From assembly GCA_036387415.1 (NCBI GenBank), contig DASVTU010000027.1, positions 1 through 64,000 of the forward strand: a stretch of 64,000 bases of DNA, given 5' to 3'. The first letter of the stretch is position 1. Every line of letters starts with the position of its first letter. This document shows positions 1 to 8,274 of the stretch, one piece after another. Under the pieces are notes generated by a model. It was given only the letters and a program-made list of their open reading frames with translations, made no database searches and was not told the origin of the DNA. Source of the stretch: DASVTU01 sp036387415 (lineage in GTDB: Bacteria > Acidobacteriota > Blastocatellia > Pyrinomonadales > Pyrinomonadaceae). Both the position numbers and the translations under genes were made by a program.

Positions 1-1365
1 GCCACGCCGCCCGACGGCCAACGCCCGCGCATGCAACAGTATCTTTTCACCGCACCCGCTCCCGACCGCGACAGCTCCGTGGATGGCGACGTGGTTTTCC
101 ATGAGTACGGCCACGGCATCTCGAATCGCTTAATCGGCAACGGCAGCACCGCCTTGAGCGGCACACAGTCCGGCGCGATGGGTGAAGGATGGTCTGACTA
201 CTGGGCGACAACCATCAACGGCGACGGCGCGGTCGGCGAGTACGTCCAAAACAATACGGCGGGCATCCGTCGTGCTGCCTACACCGTTCCGGCCAACACG
301 GTACACGACTCTTACGCAGACGTGTGTGCTGGTGGTGTTTGCCAAGTCCACCGCGACGGCGAAGTCTGGGCGGCGACGCTGTGGGATTTGCGAGCACAAC
401 TCGGCGCGTCAATCACCGACCGACTCGTCTTGAACGGTATGAAGTTCACGCCGACTCGCCCCTCGTTCCTCAACGCGCGCGACGGCATCATTCAAGCGGA
501 CCAGAACTTGAACGGCGGAGCCAACCGTTGCGCTATCTGGACGGTCTTCGCGCGCCACGGCATGGGCGTCTCGGCGGTTGGCAACGACGGCACGACGCAC
601 ACCGCCGCCTCCGACATCCCGACCGATTGCGGCGGCACTTGCACCTATTCCATCAGCCCGACCAGCGCAAGCCAACCCGCAGGTGGCGGCACGGGCAGCG
701 TCTCCGTGACGGTGGGCACGGGTTGCAGTTGGACGGCGACGAGCAACGCCGCGTTCATCACGATTACGGCGGGCAGCAGCGGCACGGGCAACGGCACTGT
801 CTCCTACTCCGTCGCCGCCAACACCGCGACAACTTCACGCACCGGCACCTTGACCATCGCAGGTCAAACCTTCACGGTGACGCAGGCGGGCACGACCGGA
901 GGCGGCACCGAACTGATTACCAACGGAGGCTTCGAGTCCGGCACGACCCCGTGGATAATCAGCGGACAGGTCACACGCAGCACGGGTGCGTATCCGCACA
1001 GCGGCATCGCGTACATGATTCTCACGGGAGCTGACAGCACCAGTGGGACTCTGTATGAGACGGTCACGATTCCGAGCAGCACGTCGCCCAATCTCACCTT
1101 CTGGCTCAACATCACGACGGGCGAAGCGGCGGGCGCGGCAGTTTATGACCGACTCTTCATCGAAGTGCGAAACACGGCGGGGACGCTTCTCGGAACGCTC
1201 GCCACGTTCAGCAACCAGAACAGCGGCACGGCTGGCGCGTACGTGCAGAGAGGCCCCTACAACCTCAGTGCATGGGCAGGACAGACGGTGCGAATCCAGT
1301 TCCGTGGTACCAACGACATATCGTTGCCCACGTCGTTCCGCGTGGACGACGTATCGGTCAAGTAA
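1..1365 (+). CDS. Fungalysin-type (M36) zinc metallopeptidase, 3' part
   Basis: The frame is open from the first base, so the start and propeptide lie outside the window. The visible protein begins in the catalytic domain. It carries the zinc-binding HEYGH motif inside VVFHEYGHGISNRL and, about 25 residues on, GEGWSD, whose Glu is the third zinc ligand of M36 peptidases. After the catalytic part comes a segment starting CTYSISPTSAS and ending FTVTQAG, which has the look of a BACON-like beta-sandwich. A final ~150-residue module (ELITNGGFESG...FRVDDVSVK) resembles carbohydrate-binding or MAM-like jelly rolls. This is presumably a secreted protease of extracellular protein. A strong terminator follows directly. 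The family call is firm; the accessory modules are inferred from pattern. Confidence 0.88.
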   Translation, partial: ATPPDGQRPRMQQYLFTAPAPDRDSSVDGDVVFHEYGHGISNRLIGNGSTALSGTQSGAMGEGWSDYWATTINGDGAVGEYVQNNTAGIRRAAYTVPANTVHDSYADVCAGGVCQVHRDGEVWAATLWDLRAQLGASITDRLVLNGMKFTPTRPSFLNARDGIIQADQNLNGGANRCAIWTVFARHGMGVSAVGNDGTTHTAASDIPTDCGGTCTYSISPTSASQPAGGGTGSVSVTVGTGCSWTATSNAAFITITAGSSGTGNGTVSYSVAANTATTSRTGTLTIAGQTFTVTQAGTTGGGTELITNGGFESGTTPWIISGQVTRSTGAYPHSGIAYMILTGADSTSGTLYETVTIPSSTSPNLTFWLNITTGEAAGAAVYDRLFIEVRNTAGTLLGTLATFSNQNSGTAGAYVQRGPYNLSAWAGQTVRIQFRGTNDISLPTSFRVDDVSVK

Positions 1366-1387
1366 ACACCACAGTCCGACTCGAACC

Positions 1388-1428
1388 AAAGAGCATGGCC
1401 TCCTACCCTTGGAGGCCATGCTCTTTTA
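1388..1428 (+). terminator. Rho-independent terminator after the M36 peptidase gene
   Basis: A perfect 13-bp stem (gagcatggcctcc / ggaggccatgctc, 1391-1403 and 1411-1423) with a 7-base loop is followed by TTTT. Because AAA precedes the stem, the hairpin could also stop the convergent ATP-grasp operon on the other strand. Confidence 0.88.
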
Positions 1429-1466
1429 GTAGCTTAGTTAACCTCACGCCTCTCGACGCGACGAGT

Positions 1467-2423
1467 TCACACACAGGCGAGCCGCATCAATGCGCGGTCG
1501 CGCAACGACGCACGCGAAAGCAGTTGCGCGATGGCCTCGGCAATCGGTTGCGCGGTTTCCGACTCGTAGAAGGTAAAGCCGGGAGATGGATTGACTTCAA
1601 AACAGTACCAGACTCCCTCCGGCGTCAGACGAAGGTCTACTCCGGCGATGGAGAGACGCAGGTCTGCGACGAGAGCGCACACGCGCTCGCAGACTTCCGG
1701 CGGGAGTTCGACGGCGCGGACATCGACGCTCGCGCCCTGCCGATTCGCATAACGATAGTCGTCTGCCTCGCTCAAGATTTCGCAAGCGAAAATTCGTTCT
1801 CCGACGACATGGACGCGATAGTCGTTTCCCTGTATGTACTGCTGAAATTGCGTCGGGCACCATGCGATGTCCGCGAGTCGTTTTCGATGCGCGTCAGAGA
1901 CACGCGAGACGATGCTCCGCACGCCGCTGATTGATTTGTAAATGACGGCATCGTGCTCCTGCCAAAATTCCTCTGCGGCGACGGGCGTGGTGGTGATGAG
2001 CGTGGCGGGGAGAGCGAAATCGTGTTGACGGATAACGGCTCCCTGAAACGGCTTTGAATTATTGCTCGCCATTGCCGATGGTTTATTGACGACGAGCGTC
2101 TCAGTGCACTCCACCCACGAATAGAGCGCGCTTTCGACCGCCAACGCATGCGACCAGGATGCGCTGCCGCATCCGGCCTGTTTGACATCCGGCAGATTTC
2201 GCGAATCGTAGACGCGCATGTAGGTCGCGGTGATTTCGCCGAGGTCGATGACGGCGGACGGCGTGCGGACAACGCCGTCGAGAGTTGCGCCGAAGTCCAA
2301 CTCAACCTCGGTCGAGAGGATGTCGCGTTGGTCGAGCAACACGAAGGGCGTGTCTTCGTCGCGCAACGAATTCATCACGCCTTCCAGAGGGTTGTCGCCT
2401 GAAAGTCCCCACAAGAGAATCAT
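1467..2423 (-). CDS. RimK/MvdD-like ATP-grasp ligase
   Basis: A 318-residue protein with the order of a peptide-type ATP-grasp ligase. An N-terminal pre-ATP-grasp region opens MILLWGLSGDNP. A central nucleotide-binding part contains VIYKSISG. The C-terminal metal/ATP site runs from YRVHVVGERIFACE through GVDLRLTPEG to FEVNPSPGF, giving the Asp, Glu and Asn ligands of the fold. Such enzymes activate a carboxylate as an acyl phosphate and join it to an amine, hydroxyl or thiol. The start is set by GAGG eight bases upstream. An upstream in-frame extension to 2879 is only a shadow of the preceding gene. It is third in an operon, 8 bases after the degenerate ATP-grasp gene, so translational coupling is likely. 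The substrate is unknown; the operon's Lys/Glu-rich protein is the obvious candidate. Confidence 0.82.
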   Translation of the reverse strand: MILLWGLSGDNPLEGVMNSLRDEDTPFVLLDQRDILSTEVELDFGATLDGVVRTPSAVIDLGEITATYMRVYDSRNLPDVKQAGCGSASWSHALAVESALYSWVECTETLVVNKPSAMASNNSKPFQGAVIRQHDFALPATLITTTPVAAEEFWQEHDAVIYKSISGVRSIVSRVSDAHRKRLADIAWCPTQFQQYIQGNDYRVHVVGERIFACEILSEADDYRYANRQGASVDVRAVELPPEVCERVCALVADLRLSIAGVDLRLTPEGVWYCFEVNPSPGFTFYESETAQPIAEAIAQLLSRASLRDRALMRLACV

Positions 2424-2431
2424 GTCGCACC

Positions 2432-3172
2432 TCAATTCGTTAGTACAGCATTGTTCAGAAAACAATCGAGCAGCGCATCCGCAACCGCCGCCTGCGAAAG
2501 CTCCGCGCCGAGATACGCGCCCACGAACGCGGCATCCGCACTTGCGCCATCGAACTGCACGGACAGAAGTTCGACCGAAGCCGACCGCGCAAGACAGACG
2601 GCTTGCGCGGCCAACTCCGCATCGACATCGCCGATGCAACGGTCGCCGACGACCGTCACAGTCGTCGGCGTCGTCGGTATTTCCGGCGTCTCTTGCGGCG
2701 CGGCTTTCGTCACATCCTCCGTCGCCTTCTTTTGTCGAGCGACGATGTGACGTTTCTCTCTCGTACGCAATCCGAGGCGCGCAGCGGCGTGTGTCCATTG
2801 CTCGGGACGCCAGTTGCATCCCATGAGACACGTCGGCGACGGGCGATTGACGACAGGGAAGGGCGCTTCCGAGAGCCACGCCGTGAGGAAGGCCGTCATC
2901 TCTGCGGCGACGTAACTGCGGTCGGCGGCGACAATGTGCGGCAAGTCGCTCTCCGACACGGACGGTAGACGCGTCAGGATGCCGTCAATCTTTTCGATGG
3001 GGACGACTTGCCCGCCGACGACGGCGCGCGTGTCGTATGGCCTGCCGGGGTAGTAACGCCATCCGGCGGTCGAAAGGTCTCGACAGGTGAGAAGCCTCGC
3101 GTCGTGTGGTCGCAGGCGTTCGACGAACTCTTTCGCCGGATGGTCGTAGTGGTGTGCGAGAACGAGAATCAT
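2432..3172 (-). CDS. Degenerate ATP-grasp homologue (probable pseudoenzyme partner)
   Basis: A 246-residue protein. The N-terminal half looks like the pre-ATP-grasp region of peptide-modifying ligases, with GILTRLPSVSESDLPHI and PVVNRPSPTCLMG followed by a WRPEQWTHAAARLG segment. A short low-complexity linker of Lys, Thr and Pro replaces the nucleotide-binding core. The last ~80 residues keep the outline of an ATP-grasp C-terminus (VVGDRCIGD, ELLSVQFDGA, ADALLDCFL) but lack the Asp/Glu/Asn ligands seen in the next gene. This suggests a non-catalytic subunit or substrate-recognition partner. The start ATG overlaps the TGA of the upstream gene in ATGA, indicating translational coupling. The relation to ATP-grasp is inferred by eye. 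Confidence 0.55.
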   Translation of the reverse strand: MILVLAHHYDHPAKEFVERLRPHDARLLTCRDLSTAGWRYYPGRPYDTRAVVGGQVVPIEKIDGILTRLPSVSESDLPHIVAADRSYVAAEMTAFLTAWLSEAPFPVVNRPSPTCLMGCNWRPEQWTHAAARLGLRTREKRHIVARQKKATEDVTKAAPQETPEIPTTPTTVTVVGDRCIGDVDAELAAQAVCLARSASVELLSVQFDGASADAAFVGAYLGAELSQAAVADALLDCFLNNAVLTN

Positions 3173-6100
3173 TGGTTCTTCTCCTTTTTCTCGCGACCGA
3201 TGGCCTTCTCGCCTACCGCCGGACGTTCATCCTCGCGGATGAATGCCCGACCTTGTTCACCGTCCGACGCCTTTGTCGCTGCTTCGTCGTCTGCTGCGTC
3301 GGGTTGAGTCGGGTCAGCGTCGAGCGAACGCGTTTTGAAACCCGCGAGACCGTCGAAGTCTTTGATGTCTTTGCCCTCCTTGCGCTCCTTACCCTCCTTA
3401 CGTTCTTTGCCCTCCTTGCCCTCCTTCTCCTTGAGTTCCTTGTCCTCTTTGCCTTCTTTCTCCTCTTTCTCCTTGTCCTCCTTCACCTCTTTCGCTTCCT
3501 TAAATTCCTTCTGCTCCTTCGTGTCTTTCTGCTCCTTGGTCTCCTTCTGTTCCTTGTTGTCTTTGTCTTTGGCCTCTTTAGTCTCCTTGCCTTCTTTCGT
3601 CTCTTTGTCTTTGGTGTCTTTGGTCTCTTTGGTTTCCTTGCCCTCTTTCTGTTCCTTCTCCTTTGTATCTTTGAACTCTTTCTCCTTGACTTCGATGGGC
3701 TTCGGAGCAGGCAACGAAACTGTGTTCGACAACATGCCGGAAGCGAGGCTCCACGTCTCGCCGGAAGAAGCGACGACGCTCTTGAACGACATCGACTGTC
3801 GGAGCGGCATGGCTTGTTCCTGATTGACGATGATGAGCGTCGAGCCGCGTGACTGTTGGGAAGTGTCGAGCGGCAACTCGCTCGGCGCGGCGACGGCGTA
3901 GAGCGCGCCGTCGAGTGCGGCGCGGTCGATGCGACGCTGGAAATTGTCCAAGTCGTGAGCGTTGACGAAAAGTTGACGCTGCGACGGGTCGATGTCTTTG
4001 GAGAAGGTCAGCATGGCCTTTCTGCCGTTGATTTCGACGACGGCGTTGAAGACGGCGATTGCGCCGCCGCTCACGCCGAGTTCTTCAAAGGGAAAACGGT
4101 TGAGCGAATTGAAGTCGAGCAACACGGGTTCCTCGTCGAGATTGACGCTCTCGACTCTGGTCGCCGTACGGCTCTGCGTGTTGAGTAGATAGACCTGAAT
4201 CTTGCCGTCGCTGAAATTGCCGCTCTGCTCCACTTGTCCGACGGCGAGAATACGCGGCGCGGCTCCGCCCGGTAGTTGCACGACATCGTAGGCGATGGCG
4301 TCTCGCTGCGTGAAAGTCGTCTGACCATTCTCGGCGTTGACGATTTCAAACTGGACGTTTCGCGCGACGAGATTGCCCTGCGGGTTGAACGGCGGAGGGT
4401 CTGCACTGCTGACGACGATGGACGGAGCGATACTGTTACCTTCGGGGTCGCCGACGATGCCGAAGGCGGGAGTGCCGCGAAGCAGTGGCTTTTTGTTGGC
4501 ATATTCGGTGAGTCGGAGCTTGCGTTTCTTTTTGGAGCGATTGAAATAGCGATAAAAGACCGCGTAGGGATTGTTGTTTGCGGGGTCGAGTTTGTTGGGG
4601 TCGGGCGGCGGGTCTGTGTCTTTCGTGCGGACAGGGTTTTTCCCGGTCGCGTCGAGCCAGCCGACTATGGGCGGGAGAAAATCGCCCGTGTTGGCGACCG
4701 GAGGATTGCCGGGATTCGGCACGTCGCCGAGCGGATTGTTGTAGACGGTGTAGAGAGGAACTAGACCGAAACGGCTCTCAGGCAGGCCGTTGACCTTCGG
4801 ATAGCTGCCGGGGAGGCTATGTCCGGCGACGACAATTCGTGGCCTCGTATCGACGCTCGCGCCATTCCTGTTAGCGACGTTGAGGATGCGAAACTGCCCG
4901 TAGCGCCGCCCCTGCGCGGTGCATTGCTTGTCGCCCGACCCGTCAATCGTGGGGCCGCATATCGCTGAGTTGGGGAAATCGGGCACGTCGTTCGAGTTGT
5001 TGATTTGGTTGAGCGCGGCGGTGGCGTGGCTCACTTGTTTGACGATGGGCGGTTGCGTCGGGTTGTTGATGTCGAAGACGTAGACGAGCGTCTTGCCGAA
5101 GACGACCAACTTTTTACCCGACTGATTGAGTCTCGCGAAGGCGACCATCGTGCGTTCGAGCGGGTTGCCTTTGACGTTTCGGACGGGCGCGAGGTCGAGA
5201 CGCACGTCGGATTGGCCGAGCGGACAGCGCAGAAAGTAGATGCTCGTATCTATCTCCTCAATCTTGAATTTCTCAACCAGAAAACTGACCTGTGGCACAA
5301 TCGCCACTATCTCTCTCTTGCTGTTGCCCATTTTGGTGACGAACGCGCCATCGACGTTTGGCGAGGTCAGCACTACGTTCGAGCCGCTCTTGGCATTGAT
5401 GGCTTCAATCTTTCTCCGTCCCGTGGACGTGTTGCCGCCGCTATTAGGCATAGGAGCGTTTCTTCCGGCGGCAGGCTCGAATACCTCGAAGGCAGAGACG
5501 AGATCGCAGACGTTTTTATCCTGCGTCCGTGCGCTGATGCCGACGATGAAGTGGTTGTCTTCGCCTTTGAAATCGGCCAGTTGAATCTCATTGAAGCGAT
5601 TCGAGCCGTTGCGAATGATTTCGAGCGCGGGGAAACTGAGACCGGGGACAAACGTCAGGATAACGCTCGAAGCCTCCGTCAACTCCGGGCAGACGGTGGC
5701 GGGTGGGACACCGGGGTCGTCATCGTCCTCGTCGCTGATGAATGTTCGCTGCGTGTTGAGCAAGACGACGAGATGCGTCTGCCGCGTCCCGTCCGCAGGA
5801 TTTCGCCGCGTGCCGTAACGCGCGGCGACGACCTCGAAGCCTTCTGGAAATCTCAGCTTGCCTTGTTCGATGGAGGCGAGGCTAATCACCTCTGGAAGTT
5901 GTATCGTCGCCGTCAACACCGACTGAGCATTTCTGACTTCGACATCGTAGAAGCCCGGCGGCGTCGAAGGGAGCACGTCAACTCTCAGTGTGCGTTCGGT
6001 CTTCGTGCCTGTCACGGTACGCACATTAAAGAAATCGACGTTGTTGCCGTTTCTTTTTTTGAAGGTGTAGCGGCTGGCATTAGCTGGCAGTTTGTTTCCT

Positions 6101-6513
6101 CTGAGCACGATTTGCGAGGTGCGCCCGCGAAGAATGCCTGCGCTTTGGTTGAGGACTGTGATGTTGAAGATTTGCGGAATACCGACATCGCCGATGGAAA
6201 AGTTGGCGTTGCTCTGGTCGCTGACGACGCCGCCCGCCGAGTCGCGCGCCACTACTTGAATGCGCGCCTGTTCGGTGTTTATAGCGGGCGCGTTGAAGGT
6301 AAAACTTCGCGCCGTGCCCGCAAGATTACTCGCCAAAAGCGAGTATGCGCCGCCACCGTTGGCCGAGATTGACACGTCATGGCTCGCAATCGGCACGTTG
6401 CTCGTCGTCACCCAGTTGACGACGATTTGTTGCTGCTCATCAAAATCCTCTCCGCCGTTCGGCGAAACTATTTCGACGCGCGTCCCTGTCGAATTGGGGG
6501 CATTTTTAGACAT
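3169..6513 (-). CDS. Large Ig-like protein with Lys/Glu-rich C-terminal tail
   Basis: A 1114-residue protein of unrecognised family. Residues ~8-105 begin EIVSPNGGEDFDEQ and look like a Ser/Thr-rich-anchor-type Ig-like domain. Residues ~110-210 (IPQIFNITVLNQ...GFYDVEVRNA) look like a second, IPT-type beta-sandwich. The long middle is beta-rich, with recurring V-V-F/V-D-I strands that could form a propeller. Residues ~942-1054 are almost entirely Lys, Glu, Asp and Thr. A ~59-residue acidic/basic end follows. No signal peptide or membrane segment is visible. The start at MSKNAPNSTG is chosen over an upstream ATG because GGAG lies seven bases before it and the extra 37 residues look non-coding. 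It is first in a three-gene operon with two ATP-grasp-type genes, which suggests the tail is modified. Function is unknown. Confidence 0.75.
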   Translation of the reverse strand: MSKNAPNSTGTRVEIVSPNGGEDFDEQQQIVVNWVTTSNVPIASHDVSISANGGGAYSLLASNLAGTARSFTFNAPAINTEQARIQVVARDSAGGVVSDQSNANFSIGDVGIPQIFNITVLNQSAGILRGRTSQIVLRGNKLPANASRYTFKKRNGNNVDFFNVRTVTGTKTERTLRVDVLPSTPPGFYDVEVRNAQSVLTATIQLPEVISLASIEQGKLRFPEGFEVVAARYGTRRNPADGTRQTHLVVLLNTQRTFISDEDDDDPGVPPATVCPELTEASSVILTFVPGLSFPALEIIRNGSNRFNEIQLADFKGEDNHFIVGISARTQDKNVCDLVSAFEVFEPAAGRNAPMPNSGGNTSTGRRKIEAINAKSGSNVVLTSPNVDGAFVTKMGNSKREIVAIVPQVSFLVEKFKIEEIDTSIYFLRCPLGQSDVRLDLAPVRNVKGNPLERTMVAFARLNQSGKKLVVFGKTLVYVFDINNPTQPPIVKQVSHATAALNQINNSNDVPDFPNSAICGPTIDGSGDKQCTAQGRRYGQFRILNVANRNGASVDTRPRIVVAGHSLPGSYPKVNGLPESRFGLVPLYTVYNNPLGDVPNPGNPPVANTGDFLPPIVGWLDATGKNPVRTKDTDPPPDPNKLDPANNNPYAVFYRYFNRSKKKRKLRLTEYANKKPLLRGTPAFGIVGDPEGNSIAPSIVVSSADPPPFNPQGNLVARNVQFEIVNAENGQTTFTQRDAIAYDVVQLPGGAAPRILAVGQVEQSGNFSDGKIQVYLLNTQSRTATRVESVNLDEEPVLLDFNSLNRFPFEELGVSGGAIAVFNAVVEINGRKAMLTFSKDIDPSQRQLFVNAHDLDNFQRRIDRAALDGALYAVAAPSELPLDTSQQSRGSTLIIVNQEQAMPLRQSMSFKSVVASSGETWSLASGMLSNTVSLPAPKPIEVKEKEFKDTKEKEQKEGKETKETKDTKDKETKEGKETKEAKDKDNKEQKETKEQKDTKEQKEFKEAKEVKEDKEKEEKEGKEDKELKEKEGKEGKERKEGKERKEGKDIKDFDGLAGFKTRSLDADPTQPDAADDEAATKASDGEQGRAFIREDERPAVGEKAIGREKKEKNQ
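3352..3690 (-). repeat. Coding repeat: (Lys-Glu-x)n tail
   Basis: About 113 codons encode a quasi-tripeptide repeat K-E/D-x, where x is mostly Thr, Gly, Gln, Ala, Lys, Asp or Arg (for example KETKEQKDTKEQKEF and KEGKERKEGKERKEG). On the plus strand this reads as ctc/ctt/ttc triplets and creates a spurious hydrophobic frame. The composition is exactly the residue set (Lys, Thr, Glu, Asp) that graspetide-type ATP-grasp enzymes link, but no crosslink can be seen from DNA. Confidence 0.9.
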
Positions 6514-6966
6514 ATTCACTCTCCGTAGGAAATGAGGTTTTGTGAAACGCGTGTGGCCTGTGTCGGCACACGGTAAGAGGCGAGGGGTTGGTGATGATTG
6601 GTGAATCGGAATTGCGCGTATCAACTCGGCATGGCCGAAGCAATTCCCTTCGTCTCCGTCAAAGGAATGACGAAAACGGCTGACAAATCCGCGAGCAATC
6701 TATATTACGAGAGCCGATGCATAGTCGGATTGCTGCGTCGTCGAAGTATTAAAATCTAACTCGCTGTCGGGTTCCTTGATGGGTGGGCGGTGCCGTTAGC
6801 GCATCAAACTTTTGATAGCATCTTTGTCGGATTCAAGAAAATCGTTAGGTTTTAGTTGCGCGACATGGCAAACTGACTTTACCAAGCAGAACCCAGACTC
6901 GCATCAGGAGAAGATGACGTTGGAAGCGTCTTGTCGAAAGTGACTGCGTGCAGAGAAAGGAAGATT
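6514..6966. other. Divergent intergenic region
   Basis: This gap separates the leftward Lys/Glu-tail operon from the rightward Ig-like gene, so it should hold both promoters. GGAG (minus strand) and AAGGAAG (plus strand) are the ribosome sites at its two ends. I see no convincing -35/-10 pair, hairpin terminator or RNA gene. Confidence 0.5.
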
Positions 6967-7350
6967 ATGACCACTGATAATATCGTGAATCCCTTGACCG
7001 CTCGATTCGTCGGGGAAGGCTCGAAGGTGCTTTTGGAGTTGACGAATGCGAGCGAGCAGACGCTCAGACACATCGAGGTGTTGACGGTCTTTCTGAAAGA
7101 CGAGGAGACTCCGGGCGGCGGCCCTTCGCAAGTCAACATCAAGTTTAAGGATACGGAGTGTTTATACCCGAAAGAGAAGGTCGTGCTTACGCACCGAACA
7201 TGGATTAACGGTAAACCATCGGATTCTGACAGCGACCAGTTGCAACGTCTTCAAGCGATAGCGGGTGAGGTGAAGCCGTACGTGCTGGATATTTCGTGGG
7301 AGGATGCGAACGGAAAATCTCGTTATCAAAGGATTCCGGTGGGACACTGA
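6967..7350 (+). CDS. Small cytoplasmic beta-sandwich protein, uncharacterised
   Basis: A 127-residue protein without signal peptide or membrane segment. Alternating hydrophobic strands (LTARFVGEGSKVLLELTNAS, TLRHIEVLTVFL, PYVLDISWED) suggest an Ig-like or transthyretin-like sandwich of the kind that describes a modified interface. The start MTTDNIVNP follows AAGGAAG by a few bases; an in-frame upstream ATG at 6931 lacks such a site. It is divergent from the Lys/Glu-tail operon and convergent with rpoZ. The family is not recognised. Confidence 0.6.
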   Translation: MTTDNIVNPLTARFVGEGSKVLLELTNASEQTLRHIEVLTVFLKDEETPGGGPSQVNIKFKDTECLYPKEKVVLTHRTWINGKPSDSDSDQLQRLQAIAGEVKPYVLDISWEDANGKSRYQRIPVGH

Positions 7351-7481
7351 TGGACGCGCCGGCCTCTGACATCCACATGAGACCGGGTATAAGTCCGAGG
7401 CTCAGAGAGTTGTTCAGTCCGTTTGTATGATGTCCAGGCTCATCGCTCTAGTTTAATTTTCGCAACGAAGCCGTTTATCTT

Positions 7482-7721
7482 TTAATCGTCATCCGTGTTT
7501 GTGAAAGGCACAAGACCGCGCCTGACTTCTTCGAGGGCGATGGTTGTGTTTCTGCGTCTGCGTGGGTCGGCCTCAATGCGGGGGGTTGCGCCTCGCGTGA
7601 GTTGCTTGTTTCTGAGAGACGCGACGATGATGAGCCGGAAAGTGGAATCAATGCCCTTCCACTTCTCATCGCCACTAACGTTGCCATAATTGTTCCAAGT
7701 AGTTTTATCTGTTCCAATCAT
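7482..7721 (-). CDS. rpoZ: RNA polymerase omega subunit
   Basis: A 79-residue protein matching the omega subunit in length and pattern. A variable N-terminus is followed by STFRLIIVASLRNKQLTRGA (helices that pack on the beta' C-terminus), then PRIEADPRRRRNTTIALEEV and RGLVPF. The NTTIALEEV segment is the family's typical K-N-T-x-I-A-L-x-E-I stretch. It aids beta' folding and core assembly. In many bacteria rpoZ follows gmk; here no gmk or coaBC neighbour is present and the gene stands alone. The ribosome site is weak (GGAAG about 12 bases upstream). The identification is by motif and fairly sure. Confidence 0.8.
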   Translation of the reverse strand: MIGTDKTTWNNYGNVSGDEKWKGIDSTFRLIIVASLRNKQLTRGATPRIEADPRRRRNTTIALEEVRRGLVPFTNTDDD

Positions 7722-7865
7722 AAGTTTGCGTCGCTTCCAGCGTTCTTATCGGTGTCGAAGTTCTGACGAGGCATCGGGACGAGTAGGGTGGTCGATTGCT
7801 CGACCAGAGTGGAACTATCTTGAAAGCAGCGCCGGAAGCCGCGAGTAGGCGCGCGCATCGCTTAA

Positions 7866-7917
7866 AATCCTGAAACGTCACCAGCAAAAACATTATTGCC
7901 GGTGACGTTTCAGGTCA
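7866..7917 (-). terminator. Hairpin downstream of the RRM gene
   Basis: A perfect 13-bp inverted repeat, ctgaaacgtcacc (7870-7882) and ggtgacgtttcag (7901-7913), has an 18-base loop. Read on the minus strand it lies ~50 bases after the RRM stop codon and is followed by GATTTTAAG, a weak U-run. A terminator is the simplest reading. Confidence 0.6.
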
Positions 7918-7962
7918 TCGTCTGTCGGTTACTTCAAAGGCTTTGGCCGACGCGAGCCTGTC

Positions 7963-8274
7963 TTAGTAATTGCTACGTCCACCGTTGCGATTACCGCCGC
8001 CGCCGAAGCCGCCACCGCCACGATTTTCGCGCGGTTTGGCCTCGTTGACATTCAACGTCCGTCCATTGACTTCCGTGCCGTTAAACTGTGCGATAGCAGC
8101 CGCGCCTTCTTCCTTTGAAGACATTTCGACGAAGCCGAAGCCGCGCGAACGTCCCGTGTCGCGGTCTTCCACGACTGCCGATGATTCGACTGTTCCGGCC
8201 TGCGCGAATAGCTGCTGCAAATCGTCGCTCGAAGTCTCGAAGGCGAGGTTGCCGACGTAAAGTTTCATAGTCAT
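7963..8274 (-). CDS. RRM-type RNA-binding protein, glycine-rich tail
   Basis: A 103-residue protein made of one RNA recognition motif plus a Gly/Asn/Arg tail. RNP2 is KLYVGNLAF and RNP1 is RSRGFGFVEM; both carry the aromatic residues that stack on RNA. The tail RENRGGGGFGGGGNRNGG resembles cyanobacterial Rbp and plant GRP proteins, which are often cold-induced. The start MTMKLYVG is chosen because AGGAGAAAGG lies just upstream; an earlier in-frame ATG would add an unrelated stretch. A second ATG two codons in is equally possible. A long upstream gap could hold a regulatory leader. Confidence 0.88.
   Translation of the reverse strand: MTMKLYVGNLAFETSSDDLQQLFAQAGTVESSAVVEDRDTGRSRGFGFVEMSSKEEGAAAIAQFNGTEVNGRTLNVNEAKPRENRGGGGFGGGGNRNGGRSNY

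Noticed and set aside
2424..2879. In-frame upstream extension of the ATP-grasp ligase gene
   Set aside because: The extra 152 residues are Arg- and Cys-rich, overlap the previous gene and precede an ideal ribosome site and start at 2423.
3106..3852. Hydrophobic Leu/Phe-rich plus-strand frame that looks like a membrane protein
   Set aside because: It is the antisense of the AAG/GAG-rich Lys/Glu tail; ctc/ctt/ttc triplets give Leu and Phe by necessity. It has no ribosome site and lies opposite a well-supported gene.
5005..6372. Long plus-strand frame of ~455 codons
   Set aside because: It lies wholly opposite the Ig-like/Lys-Glu-tail gene, whose beta-rich protein and ribosome site are convincing. 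The plus frame has no recognisable motif.
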